Shown here piece after piece: positions 32,729 through 42,074 of a DNA stretch of 64,000 nt (positions are counted from its first letter, which is position 1; each line of letters starts with the position of its first letter). The notes beneath the pieces were generated by a model that was not told the DNA's origin, searched no databases, and was given only the letters and a program-made list of their open reading frames with translations. The DNA is from an uncultured Collinsella sp. (GTDB lineage Bacteria > Actinomycetota > Coriobacteriia > Coriobacteriales > Coriobacteriaceae), in contig UQIE01000002.1 of the NCBI GenBank assembly GCA_900541065.1, positions 62,001 to 126,000 on the forward strand, in the 5' to 3' direction. A program made the translations under genes and the position numbers.

Positions 32729-32904
32729 AGCGCCCACGTCCTTTCCGTTTTTGGTGATGGCAGATCAGAGCCTAGGGCGCGAAGCCTGGCCAAGGATGCG
32801 TGACGCCTTGGACGGTCGATGGTTGCCGGCAAACGGCGGGTCGAGTTTTCAACAACCCTGCCTAACTGACCAAAACCTTGCCAAAAGCTTGACGGATGCT
32901 GTTG

Positions 32905-32937
32905 AAAAAAGCGCCCCTCGGCTTGCCGAGAGGCGCT
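32905..32937 (-). terminator. Terminator after asnS
   Basis: AGCGCCTCTCGG pairs with CCGAGGGGCGCT (one mismatch) across 32910-32937 and is followed by TTTTTT on the minus strand, 41 bases beyond the asnS stop. Confidence 0.85.
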
Positions 32938-32977
32938 GGCGTGATGCACTGGAACGCGTTTGGTGGCGCTATGGCGA

Positions 32978-34381
32978 TTAGAAGTCGGCGTTGCCCACGG
33001 TGCGCGGGTGCGGCAAGACGTCGCGGATGTTGCCCACGCCGGTGAGGTACATCACCAAGCGCTCGAAGCCCAGACCGTAGCCGGCGTGCTTGCAGGAACC
33101 GTAGCGGCGCAGGTCAAGGTAGTACTTGTACTGCTCGGGATTCATGCCCAGGTCCTTGATGCGGGCCTCGAGCAGATCCAGGCGCTCCTCGCGCTGGGAG
33201 CCGCCGATAATCTCGCCGATACCGGGAACCAGGCAGTCGGCGGCGGCGACGGTCTTGCCGTCGTCGTTCATGCGCATGTAGAAGGCCTTGATCTCGGCCG
33301 GGTAGTCGGTCACAAAAGTCGGTCGCTTAAAGTGTTCCTCGGTCAGGAAACGCTCGTGCTCGGTTTGCAGGTCGATGCCCCAGCTCACGGGATAGTCAAA
33401 CTTGTGACCCGCAGCGACTGCCTGCTCCAGGATCTCGACGGCCTCGGTATAGGTGACGCGGGCAAAGTCGGAGTTGGCGACATGGTCCAGGCGCTCGAGC
33501 AGGCCCTTGTCCACAAACTTGTTGAGCATGTTGAGCTCGTCGGGGCAGGTGGCCATAACGTCCTTAAGGACGTACTTGAGCATAGCCTCGGCGTTATCCA
33601 TGTAGTCGTTGAGGTCGGCAAATGCCATCTCGGGCTCAATCATCCAAAACTCGGCGGCGTGGCGCGTGGTGTTGGAGTTTTCGGCGCGGAAGGTGGGGCC
33701 AAAGGTGTACACGTCGCCAAAGGCCATGGCAAAGTTCTCGGCATTGAGCTGGCCGGACACGGTGAGGCTCGCATGCTTGCCAAAGAAGTCCTGGCTCCAG
33801 TCGACCTCGCCGGACTCGGTGAGGGGCGGGTTTTTGGGGTCGAGCGTGGTCACGCGGAACATCTCGCCGGCGCCCTCGCAGTCACTCGTGGTGATGATGG
33901 GGGTGTTGACGTAGACAAAGCCCTGCTCCTGGAAGAAGCGGTGGATGGCGGCAGCCGCGACAGAGCGGATACGGAACACGGCGCGGAACAGGTTGGTGCG
34001 CGGGCGCAGGTGCTGCTGGGTGCGCAGGAACTCGACGGTTGCGCGCTTCTTCTGCAGCGGGTAATCCGGGGCGCTGACGCCCTCGACCTCGATGGAGGTG
34101 GCAGAAAGCTCGAAGGGCTGGGGCGCATCGGGGGTCAGCTTGACGGTGCCGGTGCAGATGAGGGCGGCCGAGACGTTTTGATGGGCGATCTCGTCGTGGT
34201 TGTCGAGCGCCTCGCGGTTCATGACGACCTGCAGGTCGCGGAAGCAGCTGCCGTCGTTGAGTGTAACGAAGCCAAAGTTCTTCATGTCGCGGACGGACTT
34301 GACCCAGCCGGCAACGGTGACGGTCTGGCCACCGAGCGACTCGGCATCGGCATAGAGCTGCGCGATTTTGGTGCGGTTCAC
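32978..34381 (-). CDS. asnS: Asparaginyl-tRNA synthetase
   Basis: A 467-residue class IIb synthetase, the same size as the E. coli enzyme (466). The N-terminal OB-fold anticodon domain includes TVAGWVKSVRDMKNFGFVTL. Catalytic motif 2 is FGPTFRAENSNTTRHAAEFW and motif 3 is GYGLGFERLVMYLTG. The start is most likely the GTG at 34381, with GGAGG just upstream; the ATG at 34393 overlaps that ribosome site. Presence of asnS means Asn-tRNA can be made directly. Confidence 0.95.
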   Translation of the reverse strand: MNRTKIAQLYADAESLGGQTVTVAGWVKSVRDMKNFGFVTLNDGSCFRDLQVVMNREALDNHDEIAHQNVSAALICTGTVKLTPDAPQPFELSATSIEVEGVSAPDYPLQKKRATVEFLRTQQHLRPRTNLFRAVFRIRSVAAAAIHRFFQEQGFVYVNTPIITTSDCEGAGEMFRVTTLDPKNPPLTESGEVDWSQDFFGKHASLTVSGQLNAENFAMAFGDVYTFGPTFRAENSNTTRHAAEFWMIEPEMAFADLNDYMDNAEAMLKYVLKDVMATCPDELNMLNKFVDKGLLERLDHVANSDFARVTYTEAVEILEQAVAAGHKFDYPVSWGIDLQTEHERFLTEEHFKRPTFVTDYPAEIKAFYMRMNDDGKTVAAADCLVPGIGEIIGGSQREERLDLLEARIKDLGMNPEQYKYYLDLRRYGSCKHAGYGLGFERLVMYLTGVGNIRDVLPHPRTVGNADF

Positions 34382-34517
34382 GTATCCTCCCATAACGGTT
34401 GTACGGATTATTTCCAAACAGTTAACCATTCTAACCCGCGAGTGGGGGCGTAGCAAAACGTCAGGCGTGATGTATGGGCGTGACGTGGGCGCCACGCAAG
34501 CGCCGATTTTGCGGTGC

Positions 34518-36451
34518 CTAGTGCCCGCAGATGGCTTGGCGTATGAGGGCAGCGTAGGTGTCGATGCCGGCTTGGGTGAGGTGTGTGCCGTCGTCGACAA
34601 GGTATTCGCTGTGGCCCTCTGAGGCACCGTTCCAGTCGATGACGCCGGCGTTGTCGTTTTGGGCGCAGACGTCACGAATCGTCTGGTTATTGCGGTCCTG
34701 TAGCTCGAGCGGTACGCGCACGGTCACAAAGTAGATGGGCTTTCCGCCCACGGCATTAATCACGTCCTGCACCTGCTGGGGGTCGCGGATGAGGCCGTTG
34801 GTGCCAAGCGCGCAGATGACCACGCTTGGATCGTAGTTGGCACTGTCCTGTGCATAGACATCCTGGAAGGTGTAGAACTGGCGGCTCACCACGCCGTCGA
34901 TGTACGCGTTGGGAAGCGCCGCCTGAATACCGGACTGTGCGCCCGCAGTGACCGAGTCGCCGATCATGAGCACGCGGGCATCGCAGGTTCCGGTTGCCTC
35001 GTCGTAGGTAAAGCTCTTCCAGTCCAAGTTCTTGGGGACCTTTTCGGCGATAGGCCCTTCTTTGGGTTTTGCTTGGTGGCGTCATCGGATGCGGTGTCGT
35101 TGGGCTGGGAATCTTTACCGGATGCGGGCTCGGTGCCCTTGTCGTTGACTCCGTTGTCCTGGGACGAGGTCGCGTTCTGGGCAAGCTCGGGACGGAGCTG
35201 CTCGGCGCGGGCGGTGGCGATGCCTGCCCAGTCAAGCGGCGCGAAGGCAAGTGCGGCGACGCATGCGGCGCCAAGCGCGGGGAGCACCATGGCGGGCGCG
35301 AGGGCGTGTTTTCTTGCCGTGCTGTCCTGTTGGGCCGGCTTGTGGGACCAAGGGCGTTCGACGAGGCGATAGAAAACCTCGGCTACCGCAAGAATCAGTA
35401 CAAGCTGTAATACCTGCTCCCGCCAGGCGATGCGGGTAGTGCGGGTTGCGGGGTTCATAAGAAGCAGTAGGGGATAGTGCACCAGATAAACCGAGAACGA
35501 ACGTTGCCCCAACCAGACGAGTGGTTTGGCTGACAGCAGACGGCGCACGATGCACTCCGTATTCTGCACGCAGATGATGAGGAGTCCGGTGACGAGGGCA
35601 AACAGCAAAAAGCCGCCGCGGTAGAGCCAGGCGCTCTCTCCGGTCAGCATGAGTGCGCCGGCTATAACGGCAACGAGCCACGCGATAGAAATCGCGTTGA
35701 CCTTTGAGATGCCCTTGTTGGCGCCGGGGGCATGGATGTCACCGCTCAGCATCTCGCGCAGACGCGGCGCGGCGATGGCGGCTAAGGCTCCGCATAGAAG
35801 CTCGGCGGCACGGGCGTCGGTTCCGTAGTAGACGCGCGATGTGTCGGCGGTGGGATTAAACATGAGGACCATGGCTGCCGTCGATACAAGCGCGAATGCG
35901 ATTGTGATGCCGATGGCGGTGTTGCGCGACCTGGTTTTGCCGCACAGTGCCATAAGGATGACCGGCCATACCAGATAGAACTGCATAGTGACAGCGCAGA
36001 ACCACAGGTGCGTGAGCGGCGAGGGGAGTCCCGCGGCGGCGAAATACGAGACGTTGCGGAAGATGTAGAACCAGTTGCTCAAAAAGAGTGCCGATGGCAG
36101 GGCGTCCTGCTGCACCTTAGGGAGTAGGCTCGGGGCCGCGATGTAGGTGGCGACGGCGGTAAGCGCGATGGTCACGACGATCGGCGGCATCATGCGCGCA
36201 ATGCGGCGGCAGATATAGCGCGGGTACGAGAATCCGTCGCGTGCCGTGGCCCGCATAATGCTTTTGGTGGCGAGATAGCCACTCAGCGTAAAGAAGAGTG
36301 TAACGCCCAAAAAACCGCCGGTCAGGCGGCTGGGGCGAAGGTGATATAGGACGACGCCGGCGATGGCGAGGGCGCGGAGCCCGTCGAGCGCGACGATGCG
36401 TTGGTTGCGTTGAGGCGCGGCGTGTGCGGCGCCCGTGGGTGTGTTTTGCAT
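34518..36451 (-). pseudogene. OatA-like acyltransferase with C-terminal SGNH domain, frameshifted
   Basis: The first part (36451 to ~35050) is an acyltransferase-3 membrane domain of about ten helices: IVALDGLRALAIAGVVLYHL, LTGGFLGVTLFFTLSGYL and RIARMMPP are the family blocks. The second part (~35050 to 34518), in another frame, is an SGNH esterase/acetyltransferase domain: ARVLMIGDSVTAGAQ (catalytic Ser), ALGTNG and DDGTHLTQAG (Asp-His). The joint lies in CCCAAAGAAGGG near 35058; one added A gives a continuous 644-residue protein, the normal OatA layout that O-acetylates peptidoglycan or another surface glycan. As written the gene is broken, leaving a 495-residue membrane half and a 169-residue SGNH half. 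Confidence 0.75.
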
Positions 36452-36593
36452 CGATCTTCCTCCAATGTCGACCTAGCAGTCTAGCGCTCTGCGCGGACAA
36501 AGGAAGGGGGTTCGTGCGGTTGAACAACATGCCGCGGGACGATGCCTCACTACGCAAAAGCCGCACCTGCGTTGATGCTCAGCTGACTATATA

Positions 36594-36603
36594 GAAACGT
36601 TTC
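36594..36603. promoter_or_regulatory. GAAACGTTTC palindrome downstream of the EIIA gene
   Basis: A 10-bp palindrome of the LacI/CcpA operator type, in the gap between the EIIA gene and the acyltransferase gene. It recurs at 37300. Confidence 0.35.
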
Positions 36604-36685
36604 AGAACCTCTACATAGGCAAAAACAACAACACAGATGCGGCAAAGATGCACGGGTGGTTGACCCGTTATGTGACGGCAGTCTG

Positions 36686-37249
36686 CTACTTGGTCTTGGC
36701 AACCAGCAGCGGATCGCCAAGCTTGACGAGCGGATTGCCGCCGATAAGCGTGCCAGACTCGCCGACGTGGTCGATGCTCTTGAGGCGGTCGAGCTCAGAG
36801 ACGATGACGGTCACGATGTCCTCGTGGCCGGCGGCCTTGATAGCGTCGCGGTCGAAGCTGATGAGCGGCTGGCCCGCCTTGACCACATCGCCCATCTCGA
36901 CAAAGCGGGCAAAACCCTTGCCATTCATTTCCACGGTGCCCAGGCCAACATGGATGAACACGCGCAGGCCGTCCTCGGTGATCATGCCGATGGAGTGGTT
37001 GGTGACGGTGGTGGCGCCGATGCGGCCGTTGGCGGGCGCGTAGATGGTGCCGGTAATGGGTTCGATGCCGTAGCCCTGACCGAGCATGCCCGAGGCGATG
37101 GTCTCGTCGGGAACCTCACTCAGATTGACGAGCACGCCGTTGACGGGAGCGTAGATGACGCCTTCGCGGGTGGCGAAGCTTGCTGCGGGCGGAACGGACG
37201 CCTCGCCCGACGAAGTGAACGTGGACTTGAGCGAATCGAGCAGACCCAT
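36686..37249 (-). CDS. Free-standing glucose-type PTS EIIA component
   Basis: A 187-residue cytosolic phosphocarrier, similar to E. coli Crr (169 residues). The two active-site His are visible: TNHSIGMITEDGLRVFIHVG contains the supporting His and the phosphorylated His, 15 residues apart as in Crr. VEMNGKGF also matches. The ATG at 37249 follows TGGAGG. No EIIB or EIIC gene is adjacent; the beta-glucoside EIIBC at 16307 lacks an EIIA, so this protein may serve it and others. A GAAACGTTTC operator-like site lies upstream. Confidence 0.9.
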   Translation of the reverse strand: MGLLDSLKSTFTSSGEASVPPAASFATREGVIYAPVNGVLVNLSEVPDETIASGMLGQGYGIEPITGTIYAPANGRIGATTVTNHSIGMITEDGLRVFIHVGLGTVEMNGKGFARFVEMGDVVKAGQPLISFDRDAIKAAGHEDIVTVIVSELDRLKSIDHVGESGTLIGGNPLVKLGDPLLVAKTK

Positions 37250-37299
37250 AGATGCCTCCAACGTATCAGGCGCGCATGTTGCACGCGTGTGGTTTGCCG

Positions 37300-37309
37300 G
37301 AAACGTTTC
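37300..37309. promoter_or_regulatory. GAAACGTTTC operator-like palindrome upstream of the EIIA gene
   Basis: Located 51 bases before the EIIA start, in the divergent gap with the esterase gene. GAAACG-type palindromes are typical LacI-family sites. Confidence 0.45.
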
Positions 37310-37495
37310 GTACGTGTTTCCCAGCACGGTCAGCGCTCCTATTTTACGCTGCCTAACGATACCTCTGAACAGCGATTTTGTGATATATCAGTTGAAGGCC
37401 AACTTATTGCGGGGGTGTTTCTGCGCCGCGGGCTCAAGTGGGGTACGCTAAGGTGCGAAAAACGAGTGCGCACGAATCGCACGGAGGGAGCACCT

Positions 37496-38395
37496 ATGAT
37501 TATTGAGAACCATGCGCTGTGGGGCGAGGAGCCGACCGAGGATTATCCGGCGACGTTTACGTATCTGGGTGCCGAGCCGCTGCCCGACAAGCCCAATGGC
37601 CGCCGCCCCGCGGTGATCATCTGCGGCGGAGGCGGGTTTACGCATATCGCTCCGCACGAGCAGGACCCGGTGGCGTTTGCATTTTTGGACCGCGGCTACC
37701 AGGCCTTTGTGCTCAACTATGTGACGAGCGCCACGGGCGACGTGAGTTTTCCGCACCCGCAGGCGGACCTCGCCAAGATGGTCGCTACCGTGCGCGCCAA
37801 CGCCGACGAGTGGCATGTCGATCCCAGGCGCGTGTGCATCGTGGGTTTCTCGGCGGGCGGCATGATCTGCGCCTCGTTGGCAACGCAGTGGAAGACCGGA
37901 CCCTTCGCGGGCCTTGCCGGGGCTCGTCCGGAGGATATTCGTCCCGACGCCGTGGTGCTGGGCTATCCGTTGCTCGACCTTGCCTATGTGCGCGATATGC
38001 AGACGCGCGACCCGCGCATCGACCTGCGCGTGCCCAAGACGGGTGGCAAGACGGGGCGCGATCTGCTCAACGACTATCTGTCGATGGTGACGGGCGGCGA
38101 GGCGACCGATGAGCACCTGACCGACATTTGTCCTACCACGCACGTTTCGCGCCAGATGCCCCCGACCTTTGTATGGGGCGTTTCGGACGACAAGACGGCG
38201 CCGGTCGCGCAGGTCTACCCGTTTGCGCAGCGCATGGCCGAGGAGGGTGTTGCATGCGAGATGCACGTCTTTGACCAGGGTGGCCACGGCCTTTCGCTCG
38301 GCAACGCCAATACCGCGGTCGACAACGAGGACAAGCAGGTTTCCGTCCGTCCCTGGATCCGCCTGGCCTTCCGCTTCCTGGAGCGCCATCTGTAA
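37496..38395 (+). CDS. Alpha/beta hydrolase, esterase/acetylxylan-esterase-like
   Basis: A 299-residue cytosolic alpha/beta hydrolase. The oxyanion-hole segment is AVIICGGGGFTHIAPHEQDP, the nucleophile elbow VCIVGFSAGGMICAS (GxSxG), and the acid/His part is VSDDKTAPVAQ and FDQGGHGLSL. This matches the BD-FAE/esterase D-like group that deacetylates sugars, but the substrate is not set. The ATG at 37496 follows GGAGGGAG. It is divergent from the EIIA gene and is followed by the R2 palindrome and repeat array A. Confidence 0.85.
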   Translation: MIIENHALWGEEPTEDYPATFTYLGAEPLPDKPNGRRPAVIICGGGGFTHIAPHEQDPVAFAFLDRGYQAFVLNYVTSATGDVSFPHPQADLAKMVATVRANADEWHVDPRRVCIVGFSAGGMICASLATQWKTGPFAGLAGARPEDIRPDAVVLGYPLLDLAYVRDMQTRDPRIDLRVPKTGGKTGRDLLNDYLSMVTGGEATDEHLTDICPTTHVSRQMPPTFVWGVSDDKTAPVAQVYPFAQRMAEEGVACEMHVFDQGGHGLSLGNANTAVDNEDKQVSVRPWIRLAFRFLERHL

Positions 38396-38419
38396 GAGGA
38401 CGGACATCCCCTCAATAAC

Positions 38420-38482
38420 TTGCGGTGAAATAGTTCCTATTTAAGGCCTCAACCAGCCCAAGCGGGAACTATTCCACCGCAA
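38420..38482. repeat. Palindrome TTGCGGTGRAATAGTTCC, R2 copy 1
   Basis: 18-bp arms (38420-38437 with 38465-38482, one mismatch) enclose a 27-base loop with TTTAAGGCCTC. A homologous copy is at 46521-46585. Lies 25 bases after the esterase stop. Confidence 0.85.
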
Positions 38483-38504
38483 TTTTGGTTTTGATGCCCC
38501 GCCC

Positions 38505-38737
38505 GGAAACTGCGTCCCTGTTTTGCCCTCGAAGGCGGGACGCAGTTTCCCATAGGGCCTCGACTGGGAAAGTGCGTCCCGTTTCGGGCGGGGATTCCGG
38601 GTTGCATTTTCCGCAAGAGGCCTGTTTGGGAAACCCATATCCCGTTTCGAGCCAGAATTCTGGGACGCAGTTTCCCCGAGAGGCCCCATCGGGAAACGGT
38701 ATCCCGGAATCCGCCCGGATGGTGGGATGCGCTTTCC
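38505..38737. repeat. Tandem ~62-bp hairpin array A (family R1, 4 units)
   Basis: Units begin at 38505, 38567, 38628 and 38691. Each is an imperfect palindrome with arms like GGAAACTGCGTCCC and GGGACGCAGTTTCC, a loop of ~18 bases, and a spacer with GAGGCC. Unit 1 has perfect 14-bp arms (38505-38518, 38537-38550). The array lies between the convergent esterase and gntR-type genes. Confidence 0.85.
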
Positions 38738-38819
38738 AAATGATCCCTTGGTGACGGAGGGAAATGAATCATTTTGGGCGGCGGTGCCAAGAATTGGTCC
38801 GCTACCGCCCGCTGCTTTC

Positions 38820-39470
38820 CTACCAAACGGTGAACTGGGCGTTTTCTGTGTTCCAATGGACATCGCGAACGTAGTCGCGCACGCCCGTCGCATCTCGTGC
38901 TTCGAACAACTCAAGAATATGGGCATGTTCGCTGTTGGCTTTATTGAGCAGTTTGCACGCCGTCTCTTGGTCGACGGTCTCGTAATCGCGCTTGATAAAG
39001 CAGCGCTCGAGTTGCGAGATCATGTCGCGCAGACGGTCGTTGCCGCAGCGGTTGAAGTACGTAAGGTGAAAGTCTCGCTGAATATCGTCGTACTTTCGGA
39101 TAAGACCGCCTTGGATCGCAAGGTCCATGGAGCCGACGAGAAATTTAAGCTGCGTAATGTCATCGTCGGTTAGGTTCGGGCAGGCGAGGTACGCCGCCTG
39201 CCCGTCCAGCGGCCCCATGATCTCGAAGACTTCAACGGCGTTTTGCTGATCGAACCCGCGGACACGGAATCCGCGGCGGGGGAGGTTGTCCAGATAGCCA
39301 TCGCTTGCCAGCTGGATGAGCGCTTCGCGAACCGGCGTGCGCGACACGCCCATGGCATCGCAGATCGCTTGCTCGCTCAAACGGTCGCCGGCGGACAACT
39401 CGCCGGCGTCAATGCGGCTCGAAATGTAGTCGTATACGTGGTCCTTCAGGGGCCTTCTGAGTGTTTCCAT
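38820..39470 (-). CDS. GntR-family regulator, FadR/FCD type
   Basis: A 216-residue regulator with an N-terminal GntR winged helix (residues ~1-68: AGDRLSEQAICDAMGVSRTP, then VREALIQL) and a C-terminal all-helical FCD domain. The FCD metal ligands are partly visible (DIQRDFHLTYFNRCGN, and SEHAHILELFEARD). It is divergent from the DDAH and permease genes, and a TTGTATACAA palindrome lies between them, so it very likely controls them in response to an amino-acid-derived ligand. Confidence 0.88.
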   Translation of the reverse strand: METLRRPLKDHVYDYISSRIDAGELSAGDRLSEQAICDAMGVSRTPVREALIQLASDGYLDNLPRRGFRVRGFDQQNAVEVFEIMGPLDGQAAYLACPNLTDDDITQLKFLVGSMDLAIQGGLIRKYDDIQRDFHLTYFNRCGNDRLRDMISQLERCFIKRDYETVDQETACKLLNKANSEHAHILELFEARDATGVRDYVRDVHWNTENAQFTVW

Positions 39471-39617
39471 GAACGTATATCCTTTAACTGTATATTTTTA
39501 AAACTAAATACATTTCACTTGAATAGCTCAGTTGAATTATAGAACGACCAGTTAAATCATGCTACTTCGTGCCGAAACGTGAGAGTACGCTCACCGAGAA
39601 ATATCTACCGTTCATGA

Positions 39618-39627
39618 TTGTATACAA
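39618..39627. promoter_or_regulatory. Candidate GntR operator upstream of the DDAH gene
   Basis: TTGTATACAA, overlapping the longer near-palindrome TTGTATACAATATACAA, in the 254-base divergent gap. The nearby TGTATATTTT at 39489 may be a second half-site. Confidence 0.5.
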
Positions 39628-39724
39628 TATACAAAACAGGAAAACCACCCTATGATTAAGTCATCGAAAGGAGGGCGGACACAAGGAAGTTCGCCCTCGG
39701 CTAGGAGATCCAAGGAGGATCATC

Positions 39725-40501
39725 ATGACCAAGTTCAGCCACGTTATCATCCGTCGTCCCGGCAAGTCCCTGAGCAATGGCATCACGAGCGCACCCGAGC
39801 TTGGCCAGCCTATCTACGAGCGCGCCATCGAGGAGCACTACGATTATGAGCATGCGCTCGAGCAGTGTGGCGTGGACGTGTCGGTGCTGCCTGCCCTCGA
39901 GCAGTATCCCGACAGCTGCTTCGTCGAGGATCCGGCCGTCATCACTCGCTGCGGCGCCATCATTACCAACCCCGGTGCTGACAGCCGCAACGGCGAGAAG
40001 GACGAGATCGAGCCGGTCGTCCGTCGCTTCTTTGACGACGAGCATGTCAAGCACATTGTTTCTCCCGGCACGCTCGACGGCGGCGACGTCATGATGGTCG
40101 GCGATCATTTCTATGTCGGTCGCTCCGCTCGCACCAATGAAGAGGGCATTCGCCAGTTCTGCGAGATTCTCGAGGGCTGGAGCCTCGAGGGTTCCGAGGT
40201 TCCGCTGGAGGAGGTCTTGCACCTCAAGACGGGCGTCAACTACATCGAGGACAACAACATGCTCGTCTCCGGCGAGTTCATCGATAAGCCCGACTTTGCC
40301 CAGTACAACAAGATTGTCGTGCCCGAGGACGAGGCCTATGGCGCTAACTGCATCTGGGTCAACGGTACGGTCATCGTTGCCGAGGGCTATCCGACCGTGC
40401 TCAAGGCCGTGCAGGATCTGGGCTACAAGACGCTCGTCGTCGATACCTCCGAGTATCGCAAGGTCGACGGTGGCCTTTCTTGCCTGTCACTGCGCTTCTA
40501 A
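39725..40501 (+). CDS. DDAH-type amidinohydrolase
   Basis: A 258-residue member of the guanidino-group-modifying superfamily, close to dimethylarginine dimethylaminohydrolase: YPDSCFVEDPAV (substrate Asp/Glu), GTLDGGDVM, EVLHLKTGVNYI (catalytic His) and the C-terminal GGLSCLSLRF (catalytic Cys). These enzymes hydrolyse methylarginine or arginine analogues to citrulline and an amine. The ATG follows CAAGGAGG. The next gene is an amino-acid permease, so the pair probably takes up and degrades a guanidino compound. Confidence 0.88.
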   Translation: MTKFSHVIIRRPGKSLSNGITSAPELGQPIYERAIEEHYDYEHALEQCGVDVSVLPALEQYPDSCFVEDPAVITRCGAIITNPGADSRNGEKDEIEPVVRRFFDDEHVKHIVSPGTLDGGDVMMVGDHFYVGRSARTNEEGIRQFCEILEGWSLEGSEVPLEEVLHLKTGVNYIEDNNMLVSGEFIDKPDFAQYNKIVVPEDEAYGANCIWVNGTVIVAEGYPTVLKAVQDLGYKTLVVDTSEYRKVDGGLSCLSLRF

Positions 40502-40537
40502 CGCGATAGCTGTAACAGTCTGATGATCGCTTGACCG

Positions 40538-40572
40538 ATGGCCCGGCACCCGATTCGGGACGTCCGGGCCAT
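40538..40572 (+). terminator. Hairpin between the DDAH and permease genes
   Basis: ATGGCCCGG (40538-40546) pairs with CCGGGCCAT (40564-40572), followed by CTTTCGTT. Probably partial termination. Confidence 0.6.
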
Positions 40573-40610
40573 CTTTCGTTCGATCACATGATGAAGGGGG
40601 TGCACATACA

Positions 40611-42074
40611 ATGGCCTCTAAAGCTCAAAACGATGAGATTATCGACCCTAATGGCCTCGATCTCTTTCGTCTGACCATGATGGTCATTACCGCCAGTATT
40701 TGTGGCGGTATCTTTTCTCTCGCCGGCGATATGGCAGCGGGCGGAGCCAATACCGGTGCGGTTATCGTCTCGTGGGGAATTTGTTTTATAGGCGTCTTTG
40801 CGTTGATGATGGTGTTCAACGGTCTATCTCAGGCTCGTCCCGACTTAACCGGCGGCATCTATGCATACGCTGCGGCAGGCTTTGGTGATTACATTGGTTT
40901 CAACTCCGCCTGGGGCTACTGGATCAGCGCATGCCTTTCCAACGTGAGCTTTGCTCTCTTGCTGTTTAGCGCACTGGGCTATTTCTTTCCCGCGTTTGGT
41001 GCGGGCAACAATCTGCTTTCCATCATCTGCGCCAGCGTATTTCTATGGTTCCTTACCGCTCTTGTGCTTCGTGGCGTCAAGGAGGCCGCGGGCATTAACA
41101 CGATCGTCACCTTGGCGAAGCTGGTGCCGCTGGGACTCTTTGTGCTGAGCATTGTGCTCCTGGGTAAGTTCAACGTCGATATCTTTATGGACAACTTCTG
41201 GGGAGAGCCGGCTGGTCCTGGCTTTGGCGAGCAGGTTGTCTCGACCATGATCGCCCTTGTCTGGGTCTTCACGGGCATCGAGGGCGCTGTCGTTATCTCG
41301 GGCCGTGCAAAGTACGTGCGTGACGTCGGCCGCTCGACGGCGCTCGGATTTGCGGCAGTCTTTGTCCTGTATCTGATCATTTCCATGCTGTCGCTTGGCA
41401 TTATGCCGCGCGAGGAGATGGCACAGCTCGCAACGCCCTCCATGGCGGGAATTCTCGAGCGCGCAATCGGTCCTGTTGGCGCTGCCATCGTAAACCTTGG
41501 CGTTATTCTCTCGCTGGTCGGCGCGATGCTGGGCTACGTCATCATTGCATCCGAGACGCCGTTCGAGGCGGCGCGCCAGGGTACCTTCCCGCTGGCGTTT
41601 GCCAAGACGAACACGCATGATGCCCCGGTGGTAACGATTCTCGTGAGCTCCGGTATCACGCAGCTCTTCTTGATTGTGTCGTATGTGGCGGCGAGCACCT
41701 ACCAGTTTTTCTACAGCTGCGCGGTCAATACGATCCTAGTTCCGTACGTGTGCTCGGCAGCCTACTACATGGTGATCGGCTGGAAGAATGAATATCTGGA
41801 TGGTCCGCATGCGCCAAGCGTCGGCAAAGCCCGCTTCTTCGGTACGCTCGGCTTCATCTACACATTGTTCCTGGTGTGGTCGACGGGTCTCCAGGGCGTT
41901 ATGATCACGACGATTCTTTTTGCTCCGGCCATTCCCGTCTATATGCTGGGCGAGCGAGGCCGCGGTAAGCCGGTGCTTCCGCATCTGCACGACAAGCTGA
42001 TCGCAGCGGTGGTCATTGTCGTGGCGGTCATCTCGCTGTATCTGCACTTTGCCGGCATTGCGCCGATTGTCTAG
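40611..42074 (+). CDS. APC-superfamily amino-acid permease, arginine/ornithine-antiporter-like
   Basis: A 487-residue membrane protein with about 12-13 helices. The first helix has the APC motif MMVITASICGGIFSLAGDMA, and IALVWVFTGIEGAVVISGRA in helix 6 is typical of the ArcD/YdgI-type basic amino-acid antiporters. With the DDAH gene upstream the likely cargo is an arginine derivative exchanged for a product such as citrulline or ornithine; this is inference. Confidence 0.85.
   Translation: MASKAQNDEIIDPNGLDLFRLTMMVITASICGGIFSLAGDMAAGGANTGAVIVSWGICFIGVFALMMVFNGLSQARPDLTGGIYAYAAAGFGDYIGFNSAWGYWISACLSNVSFALLLFSALGYFFPAFGAGNNLLSIICASVFLWFLTALVLRGVKEAAGINTIVTLAKLVPLGLFVLSIVLLGKFNVDIFMDNFWGEPAGPGFGEQVVSTMIALVWVFTGIEGAVVISGRAKYVRDVGRSTALGFAAVFVLYLIISMLSLGIMPREEMAQLATPSMAGILERAIGPVGAAIVNLGVILSLVGAMLGYVIIASETPFEAARQGTFPLAFAKTNTHDAPVVTILVSSGITQLFLIVSYVAASTYQFFYSCAVNTILVPYVCSAAYYMVIGWKNEYLDGPHAPSVGKARFFGTLGFIYTLFLVWSTGLQGVMITTILFAPAIPVYMLGERGRGKPVLPHLHDKLIAAVVIVVAVISLYLHFAGIAPIV

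Noticed and set aside
36656..37495. Upstream extension of the esterase frame by 280 codons
   Set aside because: It lies opposite the EIIA gene; the ATG at 37496 with GGAGGGAG gives the normal hydrolase N terminus.
38505..38737. Repeat array A as a CRISPR
   Set aside because: Units are 62-bp palindromes with variable arms, not identical 25-40-bp direct repeats with unique spacers, and there are no cas genes.
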